Source: Nitrososphaerota archaeon (GTDB lineage: Archaea > Thermoproteota > Nitrososphaeria > Nitrososphaerales > Nitrosopumilaceae). From it: a stretch of 64,000 bases of DNA. The notes under the pieces are model-generated. The model saw only the letters and a list, made by a program, of their open reading frames with translations. It was not told the DNA's origin and did not search any database. This document shows positions 18,079 through 27,138 of this stretch, piece by piece; position 1 is the stretch's first letter; each line of letters begins with the position of its first letter. The translations under genes were made by a program, and so were the position numbers. The DNA lies in NCBI GenBank assembly GCA_026708305.1, contig JAPOVD010000006.1, forward strand, positions 26,926-90,925, given 5' to 3'.

Positions 18079-18864
18079 ATGAGTAAATTAGAAGCAAAAA
18101 ATATTGTTAAATATTTTAACCATGATGGACACAAACTACAGGCACTTGCTGGAATAAACCTTAGTATTGCTGATGGAGAATTTGTTTGTCTTGTAGGGCC
18201 ATCTGGATGTGGAAAATCAACATTTTTAAGGATTGTAGCTGGTCTAGAAATACCTGATAAAGGTAAAATTTTATTTGATGGTAAACCTATAAAAAATACT
18301 GATCCTGATAGAATTATGGTATTCCAAGAGGGTGCTCTTTTTCCATGGTTAAAAGTTTCTGATAATGTAGAATTTGGATTAAAAATTGCCGGTATTCCAA
18401 AAAATGAAAGATCAGAAATTTCTAGTCGTTACCTAGACATGATGCAATTAACCAAATTTGCAGATTCGTATACTTATCAATTATCAACTGGTATGAAACA
18501 ACGAGTAGCTATTGCTAGAGCTTTAGTTATGGATCCAGGTGTTTTGTTGATGGATGAACCATTTGCAGCATTAGATACGCAAACTAGAAATTTATTACTG
18601 ATCGAAATGCAATTGATATGGAAAGTTACTAAAAAAACAATTTTGTTTGTTACTCATAATGTTGCTGAAGCTACAGTACTCGGAACCAAAGTGGTTATTT
18701 TTAGAAATCGTCCATCATCAATTAAAAAAGAAATAACCATTAATTGTAAACGTCCTAGACATATAGACGACGCAAATCTTATTCAATATAACCAACAAAT
18801 ATTAAATGAACTAAAACCAGAATCTAACAGAGATAATAAAATTGAAGAAAAATATAATAATTAA
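18079..18864 (+). CDS. ABC transporter ATP-binding protein (NitT/TauT type)
   Basis: ATPase subunit of 261 residues: Walker A GPSGCGKST, Q-loop VFQEGALFPW, signature LSTGMKQRVAIA (Thr in place of the usual second Gly) and Walker B VLLMDEPFAALD with the H-loop in FVTHNVAEA. It powers the transporter formed with the flanking binding protein and permease. Its 3' end overlaps the permease start by 23 bases. Confidence 0.93.
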   Translation: MSKLEAKNIVKYFNHDGHKLQALAGINLSIADGEFVCLVGPSGCGKSTFLRIVAGLEIPDKGKILFDGKPIKNTDPDRIMVFQEGALFPWLKVSDNVEFGLKIAGIPKNERSEISSRYLDMMQLTKFADSYTYQLSTGMKQRVAIARALVMDPGVLLMDEPFAALDTQTRNLLLIEMQLIWKVTKKTILFVTHNVAEATVLGTKVVIFRNRPSSIKKEITINCKRPRHIDDANLIQYNQQILNELKPESNRDNKIEEKYNN

Positions 18865-19600
18865 AAAAATTATTTTTTTTGTTATTCTAATAGTCATTTG
18901 GCAAATAGTAGATGTAGCTAACATATGGCCTGACAACATTTTTCCTTCTCCTTATGAAGTTGGAGAAGATTTAATGTATGGAGTTAGCGATGGAAGCTTA
19001 TTTTATGGAATGGGAACAAGCATGTGGAGACTAGCTGTGGGTTTAGCCATAGCAATTGGAGGTGGAATGGTGCTTGGAATTTTTATGGCACGAACTGAAA
19101 CCATAAACCAAACAATAGGTTCACTAGTTTTGGGACTTCAATCAATACCGTCAATAGCGTGGGTTCCTTTAGCTATATTATGGTTTGGATTGACAGATGC
19201 AGGAATAATTTTTGTTACATCTATAGGAGCCATATTTGCTGTGACAATCAATACTTATTCTGGAGTTAAAAATATTGATCCAAACTATCTAGCGGCAGCA
19301 CGAAATATGGGTGCCAAAGGAAATCAATTAATCATAAACGTCTTGATTCCTGCAGCATTTCCACATATGATATCTGGATTTAAGCAAGGATGGGCATTTG
19401 CATGGAGAGGTGTTATAGGAGCTGAGTTATTATTTTCATTTCTAGGGTTGGGGTTTTTATTAAATGTGGGAAGACAATTAAATGATGTCTCTGAAGTTAT
19501 CGCTGTGATGTTAATAATAATGGGAATGGGTATGTTAATAGATGGATTTGTATTTAAAAAAATAGAAGATAAAATAATGTCTAGATGGGGATTAAGATAA
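18842..19600 (+). CDS. ABC transporter permease (NitT/TauT type)
   Basis: Integral membrane subunit, 252 residues, with about six hydrophobic segments. The cytoplasmic coupling loop AARNMGAKGNQLIINVLIPAA corresponds to the EAA motif. The N-terminus is lysine-rich, then enters a helix (IIFFVILIVIWQIVD). The start is TTG at 18842 inside the ATPase gene, implying translational coupling. It completes a three-gene importer; no periplasmic accessory or substrate-catabolic gene lies next to it. Confidence 0.9.
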   Translation: MKKNIIIKKIIFFVILIVIWQIVDVANIWPDNIFPSPYEVGEDLMYGVSDGSLFYGMGTSMWRLAVGLAIAIGGGMVLGIFMARTETINQTIGSLVLGLQSIPSIAWVPLAILWFGLTDAGIIFVTSIGAIFAVTINTYSGVKNIDPNYLAAARNMGAKGNQLIINVLIPAAFPHMISGFKQGWAFAWRGVIGAELLFSFLGLGFLLNVGRQLNDVSEVIAVMLIIMGMGMLIDGFVFKKIEDKIMSRWGLR

Positions 19601-19622
19601 ACATTAACAATGAGACAATTAT

Positions 19623-20726
19623 TTAGTTTAGTTCGTTTATTTTTAAAGATATTATGTATGCTATAATTATAACTATTATTGCAAAATAAATTACCGTAGT
19701 ATAACCAAAATAAAATGCAAAAATACCAGCAAAAATGGGTCCAATTACTGAAGAAATAGAAAGTGTAGAGCTAAAAATTCCAGTAGCTGTAGATTTTGGA
19801 TTGTTTTCCATCAAATGAAAATTACCTCCTATGAAAATAAATGCCCACGTACCACCAACTAGAGCCATAAAAGGTATCGCCATCCACCACTCATTTATTA
19901 ATGATAATCCGATAAAAACGAAAGCAGTTAACCCTATGCCAATTTTAAATTTTGTTATATTTTTAAGTGATATTTTATATGCCATTACGTTCATGATTAA
20001 AAACGCAGTCAATGTATTGGATATATATACAAATGAAATTTCATAAAATTTTGCATTCAATATATCTACTAACATGATTGGTAAAATGGTCCATACAGAA
20101 GCAGCTCCTATATGCCTAAGCAATAATGATAAAAATAAAAATTTATTTGTAAGAAACACTTCTTTTGTGCTTGCGTCTATTTTTTTCACAATTTTAGCTT
20201 GAGGTAATTTGTTTGAAATTATGAAACCAATTAGAAAAAATATGCTGCTTATAACAAAAATAGATTTTTCATTATTTGTTAAACCTCCAATCACTATACC
20301 AACTAACCACCCTAAAGCGTGAAATGAAATAACTGATGTTACTTTTTTTTTATCTTTTTCATTTTCATAAATATATGCTAACATTGAAGGAATCATCATC
20401 CCACTAGTCATTCCAGCACACATACGAATTATCAATAAAGATATAGCATCATATGCAAAATAATGTAATCCAAAAGTAATAGAACAGCCTAAAAACCCAA
20501 ATTTTATAAACGATAATCTGACACTTTTTTTATCTGAAATTCGACCAAAATATAATTCTGATAATATTTGTGCTAAACTAAATGCAGATACAATTATGCC
20601 TATTTCAAATATGGATTCTGTTACTTGCTTAGCTATTATTGGCATAAATACAAATATCATGGCAATACCTGAATGTTGTAAAAACACCGTTAAGCGAATT
20701 GTATTGTTAGTATTGGTTAATTGCAA
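19623..20726 (-). CDS. Major facilitator superfamily transporter
   Basis: Membrane transporter of 367 residues with about twelve hydrophobic segments. A loop resembling the MFS motif follows helix 2 (ELYFGRISDKKSVRLS), and the second half has LVGGTWAFIFIGGN. The family covers drug exporters and solute carriers, and the substrate cannot be predicted. It converges on the ABC permease gene with a 22-base gap and is divergent from metH. Confidence 0.85.
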   Translation of the reverse strand: MQLTNTNNTIRLTVFLQHSGIAMIFVFMPIIAKQVTESIFEIGIIVSAFSLAQILSELYFGRISDKKSVRLSFIKFGFLGCSITFGLHYFAYDAISLLIIRMCAGMTSGMMIPSMLAYIYENEKDKKKVTSVISFHALGWLVGIVIGGLTNNEKSIFVISSIFFLIGFIISNKLPQAKIVKKIDASTKEVFLTNKFLFLSLLLRHIGAASVWTILPIMLVDILNAKFYEISFVYISNTLTAFLIMNVMAYKISLKNITKFKIGIGLTAFVFIGLSLINEWWMAIPFMALVGGTWAFIFIGGNFHLMENNPKSTATGIFSSTLSISSVIGPIFAGIFAFYFGYTTVIYFAIIVIIIAYIISLKINELN

Positions 20727-20800
20727 TTGTTTTAATTTTATATCTGTTGAGTATTAAACATTATAAAAATTAATATGAATTCACAACATATTTCAATATT

Positions 20801-21754
20801 ATGACATTATGTGACATAAATATAATGGATGCGCTAGAAAATCAAATACTTTTACTTGATGGCGCAATTGGTACTGAATTACAAAAATTTCATCCATGTA
20901 AAGAAGATTACCTTGATAATAGTGAAGGATTTAGTGATAGCTTATCTATCACTAAACCGCAATGGATATCTCAAATTCATAGAAATTATTTAAAAGCCGG
21001 AGCTAATTGTATAGAAACTAACACATTTTCATCCAATACAATAAAATTACAAGAATTTGGTTATGAAGGAAAAACTGAATTATTTAACGAAAAAATTTCA
21101 AAAATTGCAGTTGACATATGTTCTGAATTTTCTGATTTGCCACGCTATGTACTTGGTTCTATGGGACCTACTGGATTCTTACCAAGTTCAACTGATCCAG
21201 AACTAGGAAAAAAATCATTAGAAGAAATTAAAAATGCATTTGAAGCTCAAGCTATAGGATTAATACGTGGAGGTGTTGATGCGTTATTAATTGAGACTAG
21301 CCAAGATATATTAGAAGTTAAGCTAGCTGTTGAGGCATCGCATGATGCTATGTGTAAGATGAATACAAAAATCCCAATTTTTGCAAATATTACATTAGAT
21401 CAATACGGTAGAATGTTGTTAGGTACTAATATACAAGCTGCTTATACAATAATATCTGGTATGGATATCGATGTATTTGGGTTAAATTGTTCTACAGGCC
21501 CGTCTGAAATGTTTTCTAGTGTACAATGGCTTAATGAAAATTCTAAACATAAACTATTAATAGCTCCAAATGCAGGAATGCCAAAAAACAAAGATGGTGA
21601 CGCATTCTACGATTTGAGTCCTAGTGAAATGCAATCAGATATGAAAAACATGATCTCAAAATGTAACCAAATTAGAATCACTGGTGGATGTTGTGGTACG
21701 ACACCTGATCACATCAAATTATTACGTAAAATCATCGATAACAATTTTAGATAA
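20801..21754 (+). CDS. Methionine synthase, homocysteine-binding subunit
   Basis: Homocysteine S-methyltransferase domain as a separate protein, 317 residues. It corresponds to the N-terminal module of bacterial MetH: LLDGAIGTELQ, NTFSSN, and the zinc ligands Cys in GLNCSTGP and the GGCCGTTPDHI pair. The remaining MetH modules are encoded by the next gene, 34-40 bases downstream, so the holoenzyme is split in two. With that partner it would methylate homocysteine using cobalamin and methyl-tetrahydrofolate. Confidence 0.9.
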   Translation: MTLCDINIMDALENQILLLDGAIGTELQKFHPCKEDYLDNSEGFSDSLSITKPQWISQIHRNYLKAGANCIETNTFSSNTIKLQEFGYEGKTELFNEKISKIAVDICSEFSDLPRYVLGSMGPTGFLPSSTDPELGKKSLEEIKNAFEAQAIGLIRGGVDALLIETSQDILEVKLAVEASHDAMCKMNTKIPIFANITLDQYGRMLLGTNIQAAYTIISGMDIDVFGLNCSTGPSEMFSSVQWLNENSKHKLLIAPNAGMPKNKDGDAFYDLSPSEMQSDMKNMISKCNQIRITGGCCGTTPDHIKLLRKIIDNNFR

Positions 21755-21794
21755 ACTAAATATTTGGAGAATTTAACTTTAATAACATTTGGTA

Positions 21795-24248
21795 ATGATA
21801 AGCTCTGCACTCAATGCAATAGATCTGACACAATCTCCACCACCACTTATAATAGGAGAAAGACTAAACACACAAGGTTCTAAACTTGCTAAAAATTATG
21901 TTTTGAATAATAACATTGATGGATTAGTAGATATAGCTAGAAAGCAAGTAAATGAAGGTGCACATTGCATTGATGTATGTGTTGCACTCACGGAACGTAC
22001 AAATGAATTAGCATTCATGACAAAATTAATTAAACAACTAAGCTTGGAAATAAATGCTCCTCTGGTTATTGATTCCACAGATCCTAATGTAATAGTTACC
22101 ACATTATCTAGAATACCAGGTAAACCTATAATTAATTCAATCAATTTAGAAGGCAACGCAGAAAAATTTCGTAAAATTGCTCCATCCATGATTAAATATG
22201 GTGTTCCTGCAATTGCTTTATGTATAGGGCCTAATGGGATGGCAAAATCTCCATCTGAAAAACTTGCCACGGCAAATTTATTATATGAAGAAGGAAAAAG
22301 GTATGGGTTAAAACCTGAACAATATATTTTTGATGTGTTAACATTTACACTAGCAACTGGCCAACAAGAATTTATGGATGCTGGGAAAAATACTTTGGAA
22401 GGAATTAGATTAGTTAAGAAAAAATTCCCTTCATCATACACTACATTAGGATTAAGTAATATTAGTTTTGGTTTAAATGCATCAGCTAGAAAAATAATTA
22501 ATTCTGTATTTTTGTACCATGCAATTAAAGTTGGATTAGATAGTGTAATAATGTGTGCTAAAGACATGTTGTCATATTCCGAAATAAGTAATAAGGAAAA
22601 GACTTTAGCTGAAGATCTTATATTTAACAAGCATGGTGATGCACTTTCTAATGTTATAGAATATTTTGATACAAAATCAAACATTCCTACAAAAACTCAA
22701 ATTAGTAATAGTTGGAATGCTGGTAAACGATTAAATTTTAAAATAATTAATAGATTAAATAATAATATTGAAAATGATGTTATTAACGCTATAATGGAAA
22801 AAACAAAGTACAGAAACAATAGTGTGACTGTAAAAAATTCAAATACAAGAAATCAATTAATACATGATGCAGCTTTACGAACTCTAAATGAAAATTTATT
22901 ACCTGCAATGAAAGAAGTAGGAGATAAGTTTGGTTCTGGTGAACTAATTTTACCATTTGTGTTAAAATCTGCAGAATGTATGAAAATAGCAGTTAACGAA
23001 TTAGAAAAACATCTTATACGTAAAGACAATATTAGCAAAGGTAAAATTGTTTTAGGTACTGTATATGGAGACGTACATGACATCGGAAAAAATCTAGTAA
23101 AAACAATCCTTGAAAATAATGGATATTTAGTATATGATATTGGTAAACAAGTACCAATACAAAAATTCATTGATAAAATAAATGAAGTGAAACCAGAAGC
23201 AGTAGGTTTATCAGCTTTATTGGTTTCAACATCTAAACAAATGCAAATTTTTGTTGAACATATTAAAAAAAATGATATACATGTTGCTGTACTTTGTGGT
23301 GGTGCTGCTATTAATAGTAATTATATTAATCGTATTGCAAAAGAAAATCAAATTTATGAAGACGGCGTATTTTATTGTAATACTATGTTCGATGGATTGA
23401 AAATCATGGATTCTTTGACTTCTAAAAACAAAGCAGTTTTTCTTGAACAATGGAAAGCAAAAATTGAAAAATGGAAAGATGTGACAGAAAACAAACAAAC
23501 AACTAATTTGTCAAGCGAGATTATCCCTGTTGCTCCTCCTACACCACCTATTTTAGGTAAGAGTATTAGATTGGAGTCCAATCAAATTAACCTGAATGAA
23601 ATCTGGAATCTAATTAATAAAAAATCACTTTTTGTGTTGTCATGGGGCATGCGTGGTAAACATCTAAACAACATGCTTAATGAATACGAACAACTCTTAC
23701 ACAAATGGAAAAAAAGAGTAATCGAAGAAAAGCTTATAGAACCAAAAGCAGTTTATGGATATTTCAAATGCCATAGCAGAGGTAATAAATTAATAGTAGA
23801 TCATTCTGGAAAAGAATTCATATTCAATTTTCCACGCTCTACAAAGAAGAAGCATTTATGTATTGCAGATTTTTTTGGTCAAGATGACATAGTAGCTTTC
23901 CAATCTGTAACAGCTGGAGATAAAGTATCTAAAATTGTGGAAAAATGGAATAGCCTGGATAAATACACTGATGCATATTATTTGCATGGATTTGCAGTAG
24001 AGATTGTAGAAGCCATGGCTGAATGGATTCATAAAAAGATAAAACATGAATTAAATATCAAACATGGTCTTAGATATAGCTGGGGGTATCCTAGCTGTCC
24101 TGATGTATTACAACATAGATTGATATGGCAATTATTAAAGCCAGAGAAATCTGGAATGTCACTCACTGACCTAGGGCAAATAATACCGGATCATTCTACA
24201 GCTGCAATAGTAGTACATCATCCGAACGCAGAATATTTTGTTTTATAA
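21795..24248 (+). CDS. Cobalamin-dependent methionine synthase, pterin/B12/activation subunit
   Basis: 817-residue protein containing the later modules of MetH. A pterin-binding domain (about 15-280, beginning PPLIIGERLNTQGS) is followed by a helical cap and a B12-binding Rossmann domain with the cobalt-coordinating motif GDVHDIGKNL (His is the lower ligand) and GLSALLVSTS. The C-terminal activation domain ends near residue 817 (GLRYSWGYPSCPD). I chose ATG at 21795; a TTG two codons earlier is possible. Together with the preceding homocysteine-binding subunit it forms a complete MetH. Its 3' end overlaps the convergent metF-like gene by six bases. Confidence 0.92.
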   Translation: MISSALNAIDLTQSPPPLIIGERLNTQGSKLAKNYVLNNNIDGLVDIARKQVNEGAHCIDVCVALTERTNELAFMTKLIKQLSLEINAPLVIDSTDPNVIVTTLSRIPGKPIINSINLEGNAEKFRKIAPSMIKYGVPAIALCIGPNGMAKSPSEKLATANLLYEEGKRYGLKPEQYIFDVLTFTLATGQQEFMDAGKNTLEGIRLVKKKFPSSYTTLGLSNISFGLNASARKIINSVFLYHAIKVGLDSVIMCAKDMLSYSEISNKEKTLAEDLIFNKHGDALSNVIEYFDTKSNIPTKTQISNSWNAGKRLNFKIINRLNNNIENDVINAIMEKTKYRNNSVTVKNSNTRNQLIHDAALRTLNENLLPAMKEVGDKFGSGELILPFVLKSAECMKIAVNELEKHLIRKDNISKGKIVLGTVYGDVHDIGKNLVKTILENNGYLVYDIGKQVPIQKFIDKINEVKPEAVGLSALLVSTSKQMQIFVEHIKKNDIHVAVLCGGAAINSNYINRIAKENQIYEDGVFYCNTMFDGLKIMDSLTSKNKAVFLEQWKAKIEKWKDVTENKQTTNLSSEIIPVAPPTPPILGKSIRLESNQINLNEIWNLINKKSLFVLSWGMRGKHLNNMLNEYEQLLHKWKKRVIEEKLIEPKAVYGYFKCHSRGNKLIVDHSGKEFIFNFPRSTKKKHLCIADFFGQDDIVAFQSVTAGDKVSKIVEKWNSLDKYTDAYYLHGFAVEIVEAMAEWIHKKIKHELNIKHGLRYSWGYPSCPDVLQHRLIWQLLKPEKSGMSLTDLGQIIPDHSTAAIVVHHPNAEYFVL

Positions 24249-25010
24249 ACCTAATAAATTGTGAATAACATTTTTTGCATAAACGAAATCATTTGGTGAT
24301 GTTATTATCATATCTTTACTTATGTTGTAAATGTCTCTAATAAAATCTAATATTCTGTATTGATAATTACTCCAATCAAAATTCAACTTTAAAGCTGATT
24401 TTAAATTATTTGAAGACGGTAATAATATGCATGGTATTATCTTAAATCCTTGTGGTTTTAAATTATCTACAATGGTTGATACTTGTTCTACTTCATTGAC
24501 TATTTGAGTTATAAAACCAGTAGGTTCAGATTCTATCTTGTTTTTGATTCTATCAAAATCTGGATTTGATGGTATTGATAAAAATAAATCTATTTTATCC
24601 ATGATACCTATTTGCTTAAAATGCTTTACAATTTTACTGGGTGATAAATCAAAATCTTTTGATTCTAAAAGTGGTTTGTCTCCATTTATAAGTAGTATGC
24701 CATTTATATTGAGTAGTATAGAATCATACATGTATTGAGTAATTGATGTAAAGTTTCTATCTCTTATTCGTAAACTTGTTGTTATTTCGATATTTTTACA
24801 ATTATTTTTTACTATTGAGCTAAGTATTAATGGTGATATTCTTGGAATGCCTAATACTGAATCTGTTATATGTATGCCAGAGCATTTTTTAGTTATGGTA
24901 TAAATGTTATTATTAATAGATTCAAGTAAATCTTGTATTTTATAATCATCTAATAAAACATTATTTTTTATTAGCTTAGGCGGATTTATCTCATATCGTA
25001 AATGCATCAA
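24243..25010 (-). CDS. metF: Methylenetetrahydrofolate reductase-like protein
   Basis: TIM-barrel protein of 255 residues resembling MetF, which would make the methyl-folate used by MetH. The YEINPPK start matches the conserved FEFFPPK-type start, and HITDSVLGIPRISPL, LLINGDKP and the C-terminal IIPCILLP segment fit the family. The overall length is somewhat below the usual 275-300 and similarity appears weak in the middle. The convergent arrangement with the large methionine synthase gene supports the role. The electron donor and exact pterin are not deducible. Confidence 0.75.
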   Translation of the reverse strand: MMHLRYEINPPKLIKNNVLLDDYKIQDLLESINNNIYTITKKCSGIHITDSVLGIPRISPLILSSIVKNNCKNIEITTSLRIRDRNFTSITQYMYDSILLNINGILLINGDKPLLESKDFDLSPSKIVKHFKQIGIMDKIDLFLSIPSNPDFDRIKNKIESEPTGFITQIVNEVEQVSTIVDNLKPQGFKIIPCILLPSSNNLKSALKLNFDWSNYQYRILDFIRDIYNISKDMIITSPNDFVYAKNVIHNLLGL

Positions 25011-25078
25011 AAATATTATTTATTAATTAGATTAAAACTTTTGAAAAATAAAAATACTACTTTTGCATAAACTTAGCA

Positions 25079-25627
25079 GTGAACACAAACCAAATTCAAA
25101 ATTTTATAGCAAATAAAACAACATTGGATAAATTTGATAATCAAAATAAGCCATCATCAGTACTTGTAATAATAAATTCATGTAAACCTAAAATAATTAT
25201 GATCAAACGTAGTCATAATCTTGGTATGCATAAAGGAGAAATGGCATTTCCAGGAGGCAAATATGCTCCATATGATAAAAATATTTTGGATACTGCAATT
25301 AGAGAAACTAAAGAAGAATTAAATCTAACTATATTTAAAGATCAAATTATAGCTAGATTGACTCCTGTATCAACATCTACAGGATTCATAATTTTTCCTT
25401 TTGTTTCAATAATAAACAATATAAAACAGTTACAAGCTAACAAAAGCGAAGTCGAAACTGTATTTAATATCCCATTATTTTCATTCTTAGATACAATTGA
25501 ATTCCAAAACCAATCAAATAATTCATACATATTTACACATCAAAATAATATTATTTGGGGAGCATCTGCTCGTATCCTTAAACAATTAAGAGATATTTTA
25601 ATATCTAATTTCAATTGTTTAGATTAA
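25079..25627 (+). CDS. Nudix hydrolase, CoA pyrophosphatase-like
   Basis: Nudix protein of 182 residues. The Nudix helix is seen in FPGGKYAPYD..ILDTAIRETKEEL, and just before it HKGEMAFPGGK matches the extra motif of NudL-type CoA diphosphatases (LRxHxGQVAFPGG). It probably cleaves CoA or CoA-ester diphosphates; other dinucleotides are possible. The start is GTG at 25079. Ribosomal genes follow after 31 bases on the same strand. Confidence 0.8.
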   Translation: MNTNQIQNFIANKTTLDKFDNQNKPSSVLVIINSCKPKIIMIKRSHNLGMHKGEMAFPGGKYAPYDKNILDTAIRETKEELNLTIFKDQIIARLTPVSTSTGFIIFPFVSIINNIKQLQANKSEVETVFNIPLFSFLDTIEFQNQSNNSYIFTHQNNIIWGASARILKQLRDILISNFNCLD

Positions 25628-25637
25628 TTTAAAAATA
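25628..25637 (+). promoter_or_regulatory. TATA-like box for L39e-L31e
   Basis: TTTAAAAATA lies 22-31 bases before the L39e start and directly after the Nudix stop codon, giving a plausible leaderless promoter for the ribosomal pair. Confidence 0.4.
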
Positions 25638-25658
25638 AGCATTATGATCCTATATCAT

Positions 25659-25817
25659 ATGCCTTCGCATAAATCTACTTCTAGAAAAATACGTCTGATA
25701 AAGAAACAAAAACAATCATCACCTGTGCCAGCTTGGATAATATTGAAGACTAAAAGAACAGTTAGAACTAATCCAAAACGTAGAGCGTGGAGAAGGACAG
25801 ATGTAGAAGTGGGTTGA
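25659..25817 (+). CDS. rpl39e: 50S ribosomal protein L39e
   Basis: Small basic ribosomal protein, 52 residues, lining the peptide exit tunnel of the archaeal large subunit. Conserved elements are IRLIKKQKQSSPVPAW, the TNPKRRAWRR block and a basic overall composition. It ends at TGA immediately before the L31e ATG with no gap, the usual archaeal L39e-L31e order. Confidence 0.95.
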   Translation: MPSHKSTSRKIRLIKKQKQSSPVPAWIILKTKRTVRTNPKRRAWRRTDVEVG

Positions 25818-26117
25818 ATGTCAGACGAATTAGAACGTATTTACACAATCAATCTAGGTAAAGTTTTGTTATCTCCAAACAACCGTAGATCTAAAAGAGC
25901 TATTAATGTAATCAAAGATTTTGTTATTAAGCATACACATAATGAACAAGTCAAAATAGATAAAGATCTAAATTTACATATATGGAAAAATGGTATGAAA
26001 AATCCACCTCGGAGAATTAAAATCAAAGTGACTACTACTGAAAAAGGAGATCTTTTAATTTCTAACTATATAGAAAATGCAAAAACTATTGATACAAAAT
26101 CTGATTCCAAGTACTAG
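25818..26117 (+). CDS. rpl31e: 50S ribosomal protein L31e
   Basis: Large-subunit ribosomal protein, 99 residues, located near the tunnel exit. The signature regions ERIYTINLGK, RRSKRAINVIKDF and KNPPRRIKIKV are clear. It follows L39e directly. In many archaea aIF6 comes next; here the following gene is the convergent FtsZ-like gene ten bases away. Confidence 0.95.
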   Translation: MSDELERIYTINLGKVLLSPNNRRSKRAINVIKDFVIKHTHNEQVKIDKDLNLHIWKNGMKNPPRRIKIKVTTTEKGDLLISNYIENAKTIDTKSDSKY

Positions 26118-26126
26118 ATAGATATA

Positions 26127-27083
26127 TTATTCTAATTGTTGTAAAGATAGATTGTAGTTTATCTCACAATCAGGTTCCTCATAATCAATTTCATTGTTTA
26201 TAGGTATTATTGTTAACGGATCATTAAAATTCATTCTAGAATGATCGTTCAATGAGGCTACTAAAATAATTTTTGGTTTTTTGATTGATTTAGTATATGA
26301 CACGGAGACAACATTCTCATTCATATATATATTTTCCACGATATTTGCAATATGATTGATACATCCTATTGTAGTATGGTCATCAGACAACAAAATGTGT
26401 AATATGGTCTTATCTACATTTTCCGGAGATACGTTTTTGTAAAGCATTTTTATAGAATCTCCAAGTGACTTTTCTAAATCTTCTGTGATTCCACTTGTGG
26501 TTATCAAATTTATTTTTTTAGATAAGTTAGGAGACTTCAACAAATGTATTATACTACTCATAGTATTGATTGATATTCTATTGCATTCTAATTTTGTTAA
26601 ATTTGGATTGCTATCTAATAAAGCATTGTTATCAAAGACCATCATACAATTAGAAGCCCGTTGTAAATGTTTTAATGAAACGCTTGACATGAATAGCTTA
26701 TCCTTTTCGAACTTAAATGGCATTATAATTAACGATATTAAATTCTTGTTTTCTTGTCTACAAATTCGTGCAAGTACTGGTGAAATACCGTTGCCATTAT
26801 TACCTGCTAAATTTGTTATTATTATTATTGTTTGGTATTCTGATATTTTATCTTTGAATTTATCTTTGATTTTATATGTGCATGATCTGATCACATTTGC
26901 TGATGGGTTAATAATTCCATTCGAATTAATTTTTATTGAATTTGAAATATTTTTAAAATCGTTTTCATCATTACTAACTAATAAATAATTAGAATCCATC
27001 TGATTTTTAATATTCATCGCTATTTCTGATCCAGCTCTACCTATTCCTATTATCAAAACTGGCTTCATGATATTTAATTCCAT
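26127..27083 (-). CDS. Divergent FtsZ/tubulin-family protein
   Basis: 318-residue protein with an N-terminal Rossmann segment (VLIIGIGRAGSEIAMNI) and, at about residues 91-101, NLAGNNGNGIS where FtsZ has the GTP-binding GGGTGTG loop. The following PVLARICR helix and later LITTSGITEDL fit the tubulin/FtsZ fold. Thaumarchaea encode such divergent FtsZ homologues although they divide with the Cdv (ESCRT-like) machinery, and the known ones have altered nucleotide-binding and catalytic motifs. Here two glycines of the tubulin loop are replaced by Asn, and no classic T7-loop NxDxxD is obvious, so canonical GTP-driven polymerisation is doubtful. ATG at 27083; a second in-frame ATG is five codons in. 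Confidence 0.75.
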   Translation of the reverse strand: MELNIMKPVLIIGIGRAGSEIAMNIKNQMDSNYLLVSNDENDFKNISNSIKINSNGIINPSANVIRSCTYKIKDKFKDKISEYQTIIIITNLAGNNGNGISPVLARICRQENKNLISLIIMPFKFEKDKLFMSSVSLKHLQRASNCMMVFDNNALLDSNPNLTKLECNRISINTMSSIIHLLKSPNLSKKINLITTSGITEDLEKSLGDSIKMLYKNVSPENVDKTILHILLSDDHTTIGCINHIANIVENIYMNENVVSVSYTKSIKKPKIILVASLNDHSRMNFNDPLTIIPINNEIDYEEPDCEINYNLSLQQLE

Positions 27084-27138
27084 GTCTTAAATTTGTTGTA
27101 GTAATAAAAAACTTTTACTTTCAATAATCATTCATTGG

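Noticed and set aside
26485..26988. 167-codon ORF antisense to the FtsZ-like gene
   Set aside because: It is a hydrophobic shadow frame produced by the AT-rich opposite strand; no family features.
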